Shown here: in pieces, positions 26,682 through 37,168 of the stretch | How the letters are laid out: each line of letters begins with the position of its first letter | How positions within the stretch are numbered: the stretch's first letter is position 1 | Source of the DNA: Nostoc sp. NMS9 | Lineage (GTDB): Bacteria; Cyanobacteriota; Cyanobacteriia; Cyanobacteriales; Nostocaceae | NCBI RefSeq assembly: GCF_017114995.1 | Contig: NZ_JABXKL010000015.1 | Span: 119,953 to 183,952 of the forward strand | Direction of reading: 5' to 3' | Length of the DNA stretch: 64,000 nt | Notes under the pieces: generated by a model | Database searches by the model: none | What the model saw: the letters and a program-made list of their open reading frames with translations, nothing else | Told to the model about the DNA's origin: nothing | Made by a program: the position numbers and the translations under genes

Positions 26682-29264
26682 TTATTCCGTTTCAGAATCT
26701 CTATCCATTTTGTAAGCCTGTAATAAATATTCTCCATTGAAGTGAATGAGATGAGTAGAATCTTCCGCAACCCAAACATCGGTTTCCCAAGCAATTTCAG
26801 CCAAATACTCTACCATTGCTTTCCGGCTTAAAAAGGTTGTTACCATTACAAGGGGAATTTTTATATTAGCAAAGATAACTTCAAGTTCTTTCTTGCGTTT
26901 AGGATTAATTGGGCCATGAGAAGTTACAGCTTCAATTAAAACTAGCCAATTATTTTCTAGATGATGGATAATCACATCAGGCATTTTCCCGTGAGAATCA
27001 ATAGTAACACCTAAATCTCTCAATGCCACTTCATTAAAATGCGCGAATTTTTCATCTGTATCACCAATATAAATCAGTTTTCCTCCAGGTGTAAAACGTT
27101 CTGCAAACTCCTTAATAATCTTTTCGATCAGAATATTCTGTCCACCTGGCGATAGAGTTTTCACCTCTCCTTCAATCACTATCGGAATACGTGATAGTTC
27201 CCGCTCCTGAGCATATCGTTGTTTCAAAGTTTCCACTGAAGCAAGGTAAGTATGAATGCTCTTTTCCCATTCAGTAGTTCCATAAGTACGTAAGAGTTCA
27301 AGCGCACTTTCTTCAATCTGATATACTGTTTTCGGACTATTAACGGGACGTTCAGGCGCATCTGGATTTACAATTATCAAAGCTGAATCTAAGAATTGAT
27401 GGACTGTTTGGCGGCGAACAGTTTCCCGCGTATTGGGTTTATATGTTTTGCCATAGTGCTGTGCCATGAATTCCATCATTGGCGTAATTCCCATTAGGGG
27501 AGATGTAGCAGCTTCCCAAGGAACAGTCGGTTTTAAGTCAAGTAAAGCCAAAAGAGTTAAGGCTGAACGTTCATTCAGCTGTGCTCGTGGAAGTCCAAGT
27601 TCAATTAGTATTTGCAATGCTTCATCAATACGGGTTTTGATTATTAAGGGGTTGTTTTCAGACTGATTGCTCATACTCAATAACTCTTTTTGCACAAGTT
27701 CATCAATTTCTTTCTGTGATGGGAAATGCTCAGTAATATATAGCCCTACGGTCATTAGCTGCGCTATTGTGGGATATTTTAAATTTCGTAAATCGGTTGC
27801 ATTAACCTGAGTATGCCCATTAAACAACCGAAAAAATGCATCAACAAGGCTAGAGTTAAGATAAGCCGCAAGACCGCGTGCTAGGGTAAGATTAAGTCCT
27901 CTTCCATTCTTGTGAAAATAATTCAAGTGATTTTCAAAACCTACCCAAGAACAATTAATTTGGTTAGCATCATATACAACAGCAACAACTCGTTTTTTTT
28001 CCTCTTTTGAGGAGAATCGTTTAGTCAAAACATAATGTTCATTTGGTACTAAAAGAGAGGCAGTTTTTTCTGCATATATCAGAGCTTGGTGCTTTTTAGT
28101 TACCTTGGGATACTCAACATATCCTCTTGAGAAATTCAATGGATAAATTAAGGGAACAGTATTTTTCTCTGGCATTAAACACAGATATTCTTTAGCACGA
28201 AAATCTACAACACGTCCTGTTGATACAGTTAATTCTAGGTCTTTTAATGTGCAGGTAAAATTAGCCATTTTTTCAATGACCTGCTGACTTAGTGTATCTG
28301 GAATAATATGGATAAATTGTTGCGAGTCGCTGGGAAGAACTATTTCTGTATAAGCTAAGGAATTTGACAGAATAAAATCATCATCAGCATTTGAACTTGT
28401 ACTGATAGTTACATTGTCAAATTTTGGTTTTTGTTTAACAGCATGAATAATAATCGTTTCTTGCAAAACTTCATCATCAATAAAAGCTTCCTGTCTAGAT
28501 TCAAAAAGATGTATCTGGTCTAAAGCCATCATTTCCAAAAACATTCTGCGGAAGTTTCTAAAATATGGCCCATTACAGAAACTACGCGGCGAGATAGCTA
28601 CAAGCTCTCCTCTTGATTCAAGAAGTTGAACTGTAGCAGCAATAAAACCTGTATATAGATTGCTGGCTTCTAATCCTATAGAACGTAAAAAATCACGAAC
28701 TTTGGAATGAGCGTTAATTTTTAAATATGGGGGATTGAGAATAGCGTGGGTAAATCTGCAATTGTCAGGATTATCAAACAAACTAGGCCCAAGAAGTCTG
28801 ACTGCATCCTCAATAAAATCCGTATCCCGGATCTCATAATTTAAAGAAATACCAGCTATTTGACATTCTTTGGCACATAATTTCAATGTCTGATGCAAAT
28901 ACCCAATCAGAAAAGGATCGATTTCATAGGCAACAATATCTAAATTGGCTGGGCGTTTTTGGCTGTGACAAAGATTAGCCACAAAAGCTGCAAGTAATGA
29001 GCCTACTCCGGCTCCAGCATCAAGTAGAGATATTTGAGGAAGATCGAGCTTGCCAAACATCCCAACCATTAATTCTGCTACTGGAGCAGGGGTCAAAAAT
29101 TGGCCCATTTTTCCTTTTTGCTTTTGATCCTGTTTCAAGCTTGCAGCAATCCTCAGATAATCTACTTCACCAAGTAAGTTTCTGGCAGAACATTTTGACA
29201 AGCTTTTGAATTCCAACGGCTTGTGATGATTGTCTGTAGACTCTCTACTGCTTGATTGGAACAT
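26682..29264 (-). CDS. Fused adenine-N6 DNA methylase and BsuBI/PstI-family restriction endonuclease
   Basis: About 860 residues; the ATG at 29264 is preferred over the GTG one codon earlier. The N-terminal half is a gamma-type N6-adenine methyltransferase: GQFLTPAPVAELM, motif I LLDAGAGVGSLL (81-92) and catalytic motif IV NPPY (178-181). A middle region of about 300 residues probably serves target recognition. From about residue 540 the text is the BsuBI/PstI endonuclease family, ending in the nuclease core KMPDVII and IEAVTSHGPINPKRKKEL. In BsuBI and PstI the methylase and nuclease are separate genes; here they are one chain. If active it would cleave and modify the same site, like type IIC enzymes. 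The sequence shows no frameshift and all listed motifs are intact. Confidence 0.85.
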   Translation of the reverse strand: MFQSSSRESTDNHHKPLEFKSLSKCSARNLLGEVDYLRIAASLKQDQKQKGKMGQFLTPAPVAELMVGMFGKLDLPQISLLDAGAGVGSLLAAFVANLCHSQKRPANLDIVAYEIDPFLIGYLHQTLKLCAKECQIAGISLNYEIRDTDFIEDAVRLLGPSLFDNPDNCRFTHAILNPPYLKINAHSKVRDFLRSIGLEASNLYTGFIAATVQLLESRGELVAISPRSFCNGPYFRNFRRMFLEMMALDQIHLFESRQEAFIDDEVLQETIIIHAVKQKPKFDNVTISTSSNADDDFILSNSLAYTEIVLPSDSQQFIHIIPDTLSQQVIEKMANFTCTLKDLELTVSTGRVVDFRAKEYLCLMPEKNTVPLIYPLNFSRGYVEYPKVTKKHQALIYAEKTASLLVPNEHYVLTKRFSSKEEKKRVVAVVYDANQINCSWVGFENHLNYFHKNGRGLNLTLARGLAAYLNSSLVDAFFRLFNGHTQVNATDLRNLKYPTIAQLMTVGLYITEHFPSQKEIDELVQKELLSMSNQSENNPLIIKTRIDEALQILIELGLPRAQLNERSALTLLALLDLKPTVPWEAATSPLMGITPMMEFMAQHYGKTYKPNTRETVRRQTVHQFLDSALIIVNPDAPERPVNSPKTVYQIEESALELLRTYGTTEWEKSIHTYLASVETLKQRYAQERELSRIPIVIEGEVKTLSPGGQNILIEKIIKEFAERFTPGGKLIYIGDTDEKFAHFNEVALRDLGVTIDSHGKMPDVIIHHLENNWLVLIEAVTSHGPINPKRKKELEVIFANIKIPLVMVTTFLSRKAMVEYLAEIAWETDVWVAEDSTHLIHFNGEYLLQAYKMDRDSETE

Positions 29265-29382
29265 CACGGTTCATTTTCACAGAACAAAAACCAACTTTAC
29301 CAGGTTTTGAATTTACGCCATGATATTTTAAGGAGAAACTGATGCAAGAAGCGTCCCTTTATCCAGAAATTATTTTAAAACT

Positions 29383-30357
29383 ATGCTTCATAAAGTCTTT
29401 GTCACTCGTCGCTTACCTATCGAATTAGAGCAACTGCGATCGCTCGCCATTGTCGAAGTTTGGCCAGAACGCCAACCCCCTCCATACGAAATTTTACTAG
29501 AAAAGGTCAAGGAAATAGATGGATTGCTATGTCTGCTGACTGACCAAATCGATCGCCAACTCATCGAGTCTGGGAAACTCAAAGTCATCAGTCAAATGGC
29601 GGTGGGTTACGATAACATTGACATTGCCGCCGCTACGGCACAACAAATTCCCGTCGGTCATACTCCTGGGGTGTTAACTGATGCTACCGCAGATTTTGCC
29701 TGGGCATTACTAATGGCAGCTGCACGGCGAGTAGTGGAGGCAGATCGGTTTACTCGTGCAGGGTTGTGGCAGACTTGGGAACCAGACTTGTTATTGGGGT
29801 CAAATGTTACGGGTGCTACCTTGGGAATTGTTGGTTTTGGGCGGATTGGTCAAGCGATCGCTCGTCGTGCCAAAGGCTTTGAAATGCAGATTTTGTATAC
29901 GAGTAGGCAACGATGCAGCCCAGAATTAGAACAATCTTTAGGTGTGGAGTTTGCTACCTTAGAACACTTACTGCAAGAGTCAGATTTCGTAACATTGCAT
30001 ACACCATCGGCTGATGATACTTATCATCTGATTAGCGATCGCCAATTTGAATTGATGAAGCGATCGGCTATTTTAATTAACACGGCGCGGGGAACTATTG
30101 TAGATTCAGATTCTCTGTATCGCGCCCTTGCAAGTGGTCAAATCGCTGCTGCGGCTGTCGATGTCACCGAACCAGAACCAATTCCTAGTGATAGCTTGTT
30201 GTTGACCTTAGAAAATCTAATTATTGCACCTCATATTGGCAGTGCCAGCCGTCAAACGCGTTCAAAAATGGCAACAATGGCGATCGCTAACTTAATCGCG
30301 GGATTGAGGGGCGATCGTTTGGCTTATTGTGTCAACCCTGAAGTTTATAATTTATAA
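29383..30357 (+). CDS. D-2-hydroxyacid dehydrogenase (glyoxylate/hydroxypyruvate reductase type)
   Basis: 324 residues. NAD(P)-binding GFGRIG lies at 151-156. The catalytic triad of the D-isomer-specific 2-hydroxyacid dehydrogenases is present: Arg236 in NTARG, Glu265 in EPEP and His284 in PHIGSAS. The GFGRIGQAIARRAKGF motif and VTEPEP fit the glyoxylate reductase/GhrB branch, which reduces glyoxylate and hydroxypyruvate and belongs to photorespiration-related metabolism. After the nucleotide-binding glycines the text reads ILYTSRQR, and an Arg near the end of the beta-strand suggests NADPH preference, though this is inference. Divergent from the restriction-modification gene; the next gene starts only 8 bases after its stop. 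Confidence 0.87.
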   Translation: MLHKVFVTRRLPIELEQLRSLAIVEVWPERQPPPYEILLEKVKEIDGLLCLLTDQIDRQLIESGKLKVISQMAVGYDNIDIAAATAQQIPVGHTPGVLTDATADFAWALLMAAARRVVEADRFTRAGLWQTWEPDLLLGSNVTGATLGIVGFGRIGQAIARRAKGFEMQILYTSRQRCSPELEQSLGVEFATLEHLLQESDFVTLHTPSADDTYHLISDRQFELMKRSAILINTARGTIVDSDSLYRALASGQIAAAAVDVTEPEPIPSDSLLLTLENLIIAPHIGSASRQTRSKMATMAIANLIAGLRGDRLAYCVNPEVYNL

Positions 30358-30364
30358 TTCATCA

Positions 30365-31201
30365 ATGTCCTTTGATAACCTGTGCAAACTACTTTCAGAA
30401 AAACATCCCGCTACCTTTGCCAGTTGGGTTTTGGGTACACCACAAACTTCTGTGAAAGTCCTCAAAACCGAATTGAGTATTGAACCGATTCGCGCTGATT
30501 ATGTCACATTTTTACAGTTACAAGGACGTATTTTACACCTGGAATTTCAAACCAAACTAGAATCCACGCCACCCCTACCCCTGCGGATGCTCGATTACTG
30601 GGTAAGGTTATATCGGTTGTATCGTCTACCAATAACGCAAGTTGTTGTATTATTGCTTCCCCCTGCACCAAAAACGGTAATTGAAACTGTCTTCAGTGTC
30701 GAAACCACCCGTCACGAATATCGCGTGATTTCCTTATGGGAAGAAAATCCAGAACTATTTCTCAATGATCCAGCTTTGTTACCTTTAGCACCACTGGCGG
30801 CAACCACGCAACCCCAAATCTTGTTACAACAAGTTGTGGAACGAGTTAATCAACTTGAGCCAGCACAACGACCGCAAATTTCGGCTTACACCCAAATCTT
30901 AGCGGGGTTAAAATACAAAAAGGACTTGATTCGACAATTATTTCGGGAGGGTATGATGCGCGAGTCAGTAATTTATCAAGAAATTCTGGCAGAAGGGGAA
31001 CAGCGAGGAGAACAAAGAGGGGAACAACGAGAACGATCGCTCATTCTCCGTCAACTCACTCGTCGCGTGGGAGAATTACCCCAAGAGGTGCGATCGCGCA
31101 TTGAAAGCCTTTCTCTAGAACAATTAGAAAATCTCGGTGAAGCTTTGTTAGATTTTCAGGCGATCGCAGATTTAGAAGCCTGGTTCAGTACATTAGAGTA
31201 G
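30365..31201 (+). CDS. Rpn-family PD-(D/E)XK nuclease-like protein with DUF4351 tail
   Basis: 278 residues from the ATG at 30365; an earlier in-frame start would overlap the dehydrogenase gene. The N-terminal half (LQLQGRILHLEFQTKLES, LRMLDYWVRLYR) carries the E-x-Q pattern of the PD-(D/E)XK transposase-like Rpn/YhgA group common in cyanobacteria. A charged GEQRGEQRGEQRER linker, encoded by a short internal repeat, leads to the C-terminal DUF4351 helices (SLILRQLTRRVGELP, LSLEQLENLGEALLDF). Relatives in E. coli promote RecA-independent recombination, but most cyanobacterial copies are uncharacterised. It may be co-transcribed with the dehydrogenase gene upstream. Confidence 0.8.
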   Translation: MSFDNLCKLLSEKHPATFASWVLGTPQTSVKVLKTELSIEPIRADYVTFLQLQGRILHLEFQTKLESTPPLPLRMLDYWVRLYRLYRLPITQVVVLLLPPAPKTVIETVFSVETTRHEYRVISLWEENPELFLNDPALLPLAPLAATTQPQILLQQVVERVNQLEPAQRPQISAYTQILAGLKYKKDLIRQLFREGMMRESVIYQEILAEGEQRGEQRGEQRERSLILRQLTRRVGELPQEVRSRIESLSLEQLENLGEALLDFQAIADLEAWFSTLE

Positions 31202-31412
31202 CACTAGTACTGCAAGGCGGAAGTCAAAAGTCACGCATAATTGTATTCCAAGCTCTTGCGCCATTTGAAATGATATGTTTATTTACGCCATGCTGTACTA
31301 GGCAATCTTAATTTTCTGATTTTGGCTCAAGTTGAGTTCAGATGCTCAGAAGGCTATATTTTAGTGTTTAATTTTAAGTTGGATAATCGAAAGTGTATTT
31401 CAAGCCAAATTG

Positions 31413-31964
31413 ATGAATAATACTCTAGCTTCTACTTTAGGAGAACTACAAACAAAAATATATTGGCTACATGATGCTGAAAAATTTGCTGAATTGGCAG
31501 AAGCAGCAACCGAAATATATATGAAACTTGGATATGACCAACAGGAAGCAGAAATTGTTGGTCATTTAATTAGTGAAGCCTATCGGTTATCTGATGATGC
31601 TGATATATCATACAAGGCTGGAGAAATCGAGAAAGAAATAAAATTTTATAATCAAGTCAAAGATAAATTTATAGAGGTTGAGGCTATATTAGGTCTACAA
31701 AAAAGTATAGCCGAGCATCAAATTAAATGGTGGATTTATTTTCGCCACAAACAGAAATTTAAAGTTATATATCACCTATTTTTGCAACATTTCAAACCTT
31801 TGGGCTTCAGCTATTTATTTATAACTATACAACTAACATATTATATGTTAAAGATAGGTAAAGGTCATAATTTGCGCAATATAGAAATAACTCAAAAAAA
31901 TGCTACAAAATATTGGATGCAATTATTGAAATGTAATATTACCAAATATCCATATTTAGGTTAA
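31413..31964 (+). CDS. Hypothetical protein, helical N-terminus
   Basis: 183 residues from the ATG at 31413. Not recognised. Residues 1-110 look all-helical and acidic (LGELQTKIYWLHDAEKFAEL, EIYMKLGYDQQEAEIVGHLI), TPR-like in feel but without a clear 34-residue period. The C-terminal 75 residues are basic with hydrophobic stretches (FSYLFITIQLTYYMLKIG). Base composition is strongly AT-rich compared with neighbouring genes, which may point to recent acquisition or weak constraint. No good ribosome binding site is visible. Confidence 0.45.
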   Translation: MNNTLASTLGELQTKIYWLHDAEKFAELAEAATEIYMKLGYDQQEAEIVGHLISEAYRLSDDADISYKAGEIEKEIKFYNQVKDKFIEVEAILGLQKSIAEHQIKWWIYFRHKQKFKVIYHLFLQHFKPLGFSYLFITIQLTYYMLKIGKGHNLRNIEITQKNATKYWMQLLKCNITKYPYLG

Positions 31965-32645
31965 TTTGGTGTTTTGTAACCCATCTTTCGCATATTCAAC
32001 TTCTGGTCAACCCTCGTCATACCGCGAAATTACAACTTTTATCGCAGATGGTAATCTTATTACCAAAACCGCTTCCCTATGGAGTTTTTGAATACAGCTT
32101 CCAAGGGGTGAAACTTAAGGCTGACTAATCCTTTTTTAGTTTGTTTAAATTTGGCGTTTTCTATTAGATGCAGGCTATTGATAATTAAAAAAGATTGGAG
32201 GAGGTGAACGTCGGTCACTTCCTCCACTTTAGTAAGAACATTTTGAGTATTTTAACTGATTGACAAAAGGCGCTTTATTTTAACCTTTTACAGATGTATT
32301 ATAATTGCCTTCGCCAGCTTGGCTTGTGAGATGTTCCCATTTGAGCGCAAAATAGCTATTTGTTTAGCATTTAGCTGTCTTTCTATATTTGCAGATATAT
32401 ATCGATATAAACGCTCGGAAAACTTGTATATATAGACAAATATATTCCTTGTATAGGTTAGTTTAAATATTAATTTATACCTTGTGTTCTTTAATAAAAA
32501 GCTCCATGATTGATTGAGAAAGCCCATAACTATAAGTTGGTTAGTTAATCAGGATGCCAATATACTTCATAAATATTTCCGATTCCTAACAAGAAAATAT
32601 CTGATATTTATCTCAAATTTACTTAGGTTGGAGTTTGATTAACTC
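31965..32645. other. Intergenic region upstream of kdpA
   Basis: About 680 bases without a secure gene. At 31975-32128 a short plus-strand frame reads like a gene fragment (LLVNPRHTAKLQLL, then PYGVFEYSFQGVKLKAD and stop) but has no start and no family I can name. GGAGGAGGTGAACG (32197-32210) pairs imperfectly with GTCACTTCCTCC, a possible hairpin terminator. A minus-strand 79-codon frame at 32288-32527 is not convincing. The final 100 bases must hold the kdp promoter; no operator was identified. Confidence 0.4.
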
Positions 32646-34391
32646 ATGCTACAAGGATGGATTCAAATTATATTAACGCTACTAATTGTAGTAGCGATTA
32701 CTCCTGTTTTTGGGCGCTATATGGCGCGGGTCTACTTAGAACAAAGTACTTTTCTCGATCCGATTTTGAATCCGGTTGAGCGAGTGCTTTATGCTTTGGT
32801 TGGCGTTAAAACCAAAGAAAATATGACCGGCTGGCAGTATGGGCGGGCAATCCTATACAGCAACGTAGCAATGGGGTTGCTGATTTTCTTGATTATTATC
32901 AATCAAGGATGGCTGCCATTAAACCCAACCAAGATAGATGCCCCAACTTGGGATACAGTGCTGCATACGACTATTTCTTTTATTACTAACACGAACCAGC
33001 AGCACTATTCTGGTGAAACCTACATGAGCTATGCCAGCCAAATGTGGGGACTTGGTTATCACATGTTCACCTCTGCTGCGACTGGTTTGGCGGTAGGAAT
33101 TGCTTTTATTCGAGGATTAACGGGTAGATCGTTAGGCAACTTTTATGTAGACCTAATTCGCTCGATTACGCGAATTTTACTGCCTATTTGTATTGTGGGC
33201 GGCATTGTCTTGATCGCAGCTGGCGTTCCCGAAACTCTGGGGGGTGCAGTTGTATTTCCTACCTTGGAAGACCCGAATATTAGTCAGGCGATCGCTCGCG
33301 GCCCAGTTGCTCATTTTGAAATTATCAAGCAATTAGGGGAAAACGGTGGCGGCTTTTTCGCTATCAATTCGGCGCACCCCTTTGAAAATCCTAGCGGATT
33401 TACTAACTTAATTCAAATCGTGGCCATGCTTTCGATTCCCACTGCCCTAATCTACACTTATGGGTTGTTTGCGAATAACACTAAGCAAGCTTGGTTAGTC
33501 TACGGTATGGTCGGCGTTCTCTATGTAATATTTATCATCGTTACTGCCATTGGTGAATACAACGGCAATCCGGCTGTGAATGCACTGCTGGGTAGTCAGC
33601 AACCAAATTTAGAGGGTAAAGAAGTCCGGTTTGGTTGGGCACAATCTGCACTATTTGCAACGAGTACAACTGGTACTATGTGCGGCGCAGTCAACAGTTT
33701 ACACGACTCCTTCATGCCCAACGGTGGTTTCATTACCCTTTCTAATATGTTCCTGCAAATTATCTGGGGTGGACAGGGTACAGGAACCGCTTATCTGTTC
33801 GCTTACCTAATTCTGGCTGTCTTCGCCACAGGGTTGATGGTGGGACGTACACCAGAATTTCTCGGACGTAAGATTGAAAAGCGCGAGGTTGTACTTGCTA
33901 GTTTTTTGATTCTGCTAGTTCACCCGATCGCAATTATGATTCCCGCAGGTATCGCCTTGGCGTTTCCCGATCAACTATCAGGAATTAGCAATCCAGGATT
34001 CCACGGCTTTGCTCAAGTTATCTATGAATACGCCTCAGCTGCTGCTAACAACGGTTCTGGCTTTGAAGGCTTGGGAGATTCACAACCTTCACCTTTTGCA
34101 GTGTCTACAGGTACAGCACCAACTTTAACCGCTTTGTGGTGGAACTTGAGTACCTGTTTCAGTTTAATTGCTGGACGCTATATTCCCATCATCGGTTTGC
34201 TGTTCTTGGCAGATAGTATGTCTCGTAAGCAAGCTGTTCCTTACACGACTGGTACATTGCGAACCGATACCGGACTATTTACAGGCGTTACCGCAGGTGT
34301 GATTTTAATCTTGGGCGCACTTACATTCTTCCCAGTTTTAGCATTAGGCCCCATCGGTGAAGCTTTCTTTATTGCCAAAGGTATCGGATAG
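32646..34391 (+). CDS. kdpA: Potassium-transporting ATPase subunit A (KdpA)
   Basis: 581 residues, about ten membrane segments. KdpA is the K+-selective channel-like subunit of the Kdp pump in the plasma membrane. The four selectivity-loop regions are visible: [56 protein letters not shown] and [10 protein letters not shown]. Other family landmarks are QGWLPLNP and the C-terminal [16 protein letters not shown]. It is first in a kdpA-kdpB-kdpG-kdpC operon, separated from kdpB by 359 bases that hold a 13-unit tandem repeat. Kdp operons are induced by potassium limitation and desiccation in Anabaena; no KdpD/KdpE gene adjoins. Confidence 0.97.
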   Translation: MLQGWIQIILTLLIVVAITPVFGRYMARVYLEQSTFLDPILNPVERVLYALVGVKTKENMTGWQYGRAILYSNVAMGLLIFLIIINQGWLPLNPTKIDAPTWDTVLHTTISFITNTNQQHYSGETYMSYASQMWGLGYHMFTSAATGLAVGIAFIRGLTGRSLGNFYVDLIRSITRILLPICIVGGIVLIAAGVPETLGGAVVFPTLEDPNISQAIARGPVAHFEIIKQLGENGGGFFAINSAHPFENPSGFTNLIQIVAMLSIPTALIYTYGLFANNTKQAWLVYGMVGVLYVIFIIVTAIGEYNGNPAVNALLGSQQPNLEGKEVRFGWAQSALFATSTTGTMCGAVNSLHDSFMPNGGFITLSNMFLQIIWGGQGTGTAYLFAYLILAVFATGLMVGRTPEFLGRKIEKREVVLASFLILLVHPIAIMIPAGIALAFPDQLSGISNPGFHGFAQVIYEYASAAANNGSGFEGLGDSQPSPFAVSTGTAPTLTALWWNLSTCFSLIAGRYIPIIGLLFLADSMSRKQAVPYTTGTLRTDTGLFTGVTAGVILILGALTFFPVLALGPIGEAFFIAKGIG

Positions 34392-34431
34392 GGATTGGGG
34401 AGCAGGGGAGCGGAGAGGCAGGGGACAGTTA

Positions 34432-34704
34432 GAACTCCATTCATTGACCTCAGAACTCAATTCATTGACCTCAGAACTCAATTCATTGACCTCAGAACAC
34501 CATTCATCGACCTCGGAACACCATTCATCAACCTCGGAACTCCGTTCATCGACCTCGGAACACCATTCATCAACCTCGGAACACCATTCATCGACCTCGG
34601 AACTCCGTTCATCGACCTCGGAACTCCGTTCATCGACCTCGGAACACCATTCATCGACCTCGGAACACCATTCATCGACCTCAGAACTAGATTCATCCAC
34701 CTCA
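34432..34704 (+). repeat. Thirteen 21-bp tandem repeats between kdpA and kdpB
   Basis: Units start at 34432, 34453, 34474 and so on to 34684, each GAAC(T/A)C followed by CATTCAT and GACCTC-type text. The first three share CATTGACCTCA, the rest CATCGACCTCG or CATCAACCTCG. Because 21 is a multiple of three, four reading frames remain open across it, producing spurious heptapeptide-repeat frames on both strands. There are no spacers, so it is not a CRISPR array. It lies inside the operon, in the presumed transcript. Confidence 0.95.
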
Positions 34705-34750
34705 TCGTCCCATGCCCAATGCCCAATGCCCCATTCCCAAGATTTAATGT

Positions 34751-36892
34751 ATGCCAATTACTACTGATTCTCCCTCGCCTCGTATTCCATCTGGAACTCG
34801 TGACTCGCGCAAACACACCCCCAAAACAGATATGGGGGGACTTTACCAAAGAGCAATTCGTGAGTCATTTATCAAGCTCGATCCACGAATTACTGTCAGA
34901 AACCCAGTTATGTTTGTTGTTTGGGTGGGAACAATTATCACCTTGCTTGTTACCCTAAACCCAAATCTGTTTGGCACAATCCAGGCAGATGTTAACCAAC
35001 AACGCCTGTTAAACGGGTTGATTACTTTTATTCTCTTTTTCACCCTCGTTTTTGCCAACTTTGCCGAAGCTGTAGCTGAAGGACGCGGTAAAGCTCAGGC
35101 TGATTCACTGCGATCAACGCGATCGGATACGATCGCTAATAAAATCCTCCCAGATGGTTCCATAGAAAAAGTCAATTCTACGGAACTGCGACGGGGCGAT
35201 TTGGTCAAGGTGGTTGCAAATAATATGATTCCCGCCGATGGGGATGTAATTAAAGGCATTGGCTCAGTGGATGAGTCGGCAATCACTGGGGAATCTGCTC
35301 CTGTATTGAAGCAACCAGGTACAGATATTGCCAGTTCGGTGACAGGCGGTACACGCTTACTCTCAGACGAGTTGACAATTCGCATTAGTGCCGATCCTGG
35401 TCAAGGCTTTATCGATCGCATGATTGCCTTAGTAGAAGGAGCAGAACGCAGCAAGACTCCCAATGAGATTGCTTTGACGGTATTGTTGGCAGTGTTAACG
35501 CAAGTATTCTTGATTGTGGTGGCAACTATGCCCCCATTTGTTGGCTACATCGCCAGTTTTATCAGTACGGCCTTTGGAGTTGAAGCGGGAAACAGTTTAC
35601 GGGCGGGTGCTAGCGTTGCTATTCTCATCTCGCTATTGGTAGCTTTAATTCCCACAACTATCGGTGGTTTACTCAGTGCGATCGGTATTGCAGGGATGGA
35701 TAGGGTTGCCCAGTTTAACGTCATTGCGACCTCTGGTCGAGCAGTAGAAGCTTGCGGTGACATCAACACCTTGGTGCTGGATAAGACAGGAACGATCACC
35801 TTGGGAAACCGGATGGCTGATGAGTTTATTCCCCTGGATAATCACTCAATAATAGACGTGGCGCGAGTCTCCTTAGCTGCTAGCTTGTTTGACGAAACGC
35901 CAGAAGGCAAATCAATTGTGATTTTAGCAGAAAAATCTCAGGCTGGGGTAGACTTTAACATTGACAAAGCCGAAGGTGTGGAATTTTCCGCGAAAACCCG
36001 GATGAGTGGCACAAATTTACCCGATGGTAAACAAATTCGCAAAGGTGCGGTGGATGCCATTAAGGGATTTGTCCGTTCCCGTGGCGGCTATGTTCCTGAT
36101 GATATAGATGCAGCTTATGAGCGAGTTTCCCGATTAGGCGGTACACCCTTAGCTGTTTGCCAAGATGACAAAATTTATGGTGTCATCTACCTCAAAGATA
36201 TTGTCAAACCTGGTTTACGGGAACGATTTGACCAACTCCGCCGCATGGGTGTTAAGACTATCATGCTCACAGGTGACAATCGAATTACCGCTTCGGTAAT
36301 TGCCGAAGAGGCTGGGGTGGATGATTTCATTGCCGAAGCGACTCCAGAAGACAAAATTGAGGTGATTCGCTCGGAACAATCTGAGGGTAAACTGGTGGCA
36401 ATGACCGGGGATGGTACTAACGATGCACCTGCTCTCGCTCAAGCAAATGTGGGTGTGGCGATGAATTCGGGGACACAAGCTGCCAAAGAAGCTGCTAACA
36501 TGGTGGACTTAGACTCAGACCCCACGAAGTTGATTGACTTAGTAACCATAGGTAAACAGTTGCTAATTACTCGTGGAGCCTTGACAACATTCTCCATCGC
36601 TAACGATATTGCCAAGTATTTTGCGATCATTCCCACAATCTTTGCCGCCGCCGGAATCGGCGCACTTAATATTATGGGATTAAAGAGTGCCCAATCTGCG
36701 ATCGTCTCGGCGCTGATTTACAACGCCCTAATTATTCCGGCACTAATTCCGCTAGCACTCAAAGGGGTGAAGTTCTTACCTTTAACAGCAGATCAACTGT
36801 TACGTCGTAACATCTTCATCTTTGGTCTTGGCGGTATCGTTGCTCCCTTCATTGCCATCAAACTGATAGATATTATCCTACCTTTGTCTTAA
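34751..36892 (+). CDS. kdpB: Potassium-transporting ATPase ATP-binding subunit (KdpB)
   Basis: 713 residues. This P-type ATPase subunit energises K+ uptake through KdpA. TGES lies at 179-182 in the actuator domain, the phosphorylated aspartate in DKTGT (Asp344), then KGAVDAIKG in the nucleotide-binding domain and the [11 protein letters not shown] hinge. All catalytic residues are intact. The N-terminal 30 residues (Pro/Ser/Thr-rich, [14 protein letters not shown]) precede the first conserved helix. The start at 34751 lies about 45 bases after the tandem array. kdpG follows after 6 bases. Confidence 0.97.
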   Translation: MPITTDSPSPRIPSGTRDSRKHTPKTDMGGLYQRAIRESFIKLDPRITVRNPVMFVVWVGTIITLLVTLNPNLFGTIQADVNQQRLLNGLITFILFFTLVFANFAEAVAEGRGKAQADSLRSTRSDTIANKILPDGSIEKVNSTELRRGDLVKVVANNMIPADGDVIKGIGSVDESAITGESAPVLKQPGTDIASSVTGGTRLLSDELTIRISADPGQGFIDRMIALVEGAERSKTPNEIALTVLLAVLTQVFLIVVATMPPFVGYIASFISTAFGVEAGNSLRAGASVAILISLLVALIPTTIGGLLSAIGIAGMDRVAQFNVIATSGRAVEACGDINTLVLDKTGTITLGNRMADEFIPLDNHSIIDVARVSLAASLFDETPEGKSIVILAEKSQAGVDFNIDKAEGVEFSAKTRMSGTNLPDGKQIRKGAVDAIKGFVRSRGGYVPDDIDAAYERVSRLGGTPLAVCQDDKIYGVIYLKDIVKPGLRERFDQLRRMGVKTIMLTGDNRITASVIAEEAGVDDFIAEATPEDKIEVIRSEQSEGKLVAMTGDGTNDAPALAQANVGVAMNSGTQAAKEAANMVDLDSDPTKLIDLVTIGKQLLITRGALTTFSIANDIAKYFAIIPTIFAAAGIGALNIMGLKSAQSAIVSALIYNALIIPALIPLALKGVKFLPLTADQLLRRNIFIFGLGGIVAPFIAIKLIDIILPLS

Positions 36893-36898
36893 TTTACT

Positions 36899-37168
36899 AT
36901 GAAACCTATTCAGATCCGACGCGCGCTCGCTACATCCCAAGTATTAGAAGAAATAACTGAAATCTGGTGTCAATGGCGTAGACAAAAGCTACCACTGTAT
37001 TTATTTTTGGCGATGTGTTTCAACCTAGTGGTTGCACCTCTAGTCTATGCCGCTACTGGCGAACAACTTTCCCGCAGTCAATCTTGGGGATTGGGGCTGT
37101 TAGGAATGGTGACACTGGGACTTTCCATCTATTTATTTTTTGTAATGTTTGTACCGGAGAAATTCTAA
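36899..37168 (+). CDS. kdpG: KdpG, KdpF-like small membrane subunit with extended N-terminus
   Basis: 89 residues with two predicted membrane helices (about 29-50 and 62-83). The C-terminus LSIYLFFVMFVPEKF matches the KdpF ending (a single helix followed by RPEKF), but the N-terminal 50 residues are extra, as in the kdpG gene described between kdpB and kdpC in Anabaena sp. L-31. Likely role: stabilising the KdpABC complex in the membrane. It starts 6 bases after kdpB and its TAA overlaps the kdpC ATG (TAATG), so translation is coupled. Confidence 0.85.
   Translation: MKPIQIRRALATSQVLEEITEIWCQWRRQKLPLYLFLAMCFNLVVAPLVYAATGEQLSRSQSWGLGLLGMVTLGLSIYLFFVMFVPEKF

Noticed and set aside
32288-32527. 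Minus-strand 79-codon frame with a vaguely HTH-like C-terminus
   Set aside because: No start context, low-complexity Tyr/Ile/Lys composition, and a location in the kdp upstream region. Insufficient support.
34432-34704. Possible CRISPR array
   Set aside because: The units are contiguous 21-mers without unique spacers, and no cas genes are present.
34344-34958. Several long open frames on both strands with heptapeptide repeats between kdpA and kdpB
   Set aside because: They exist only because the 21-bp array is a multiple of three and contains no stop in several frames. They overlap kdpA and kdpB ends and lack ribosome binding sites.
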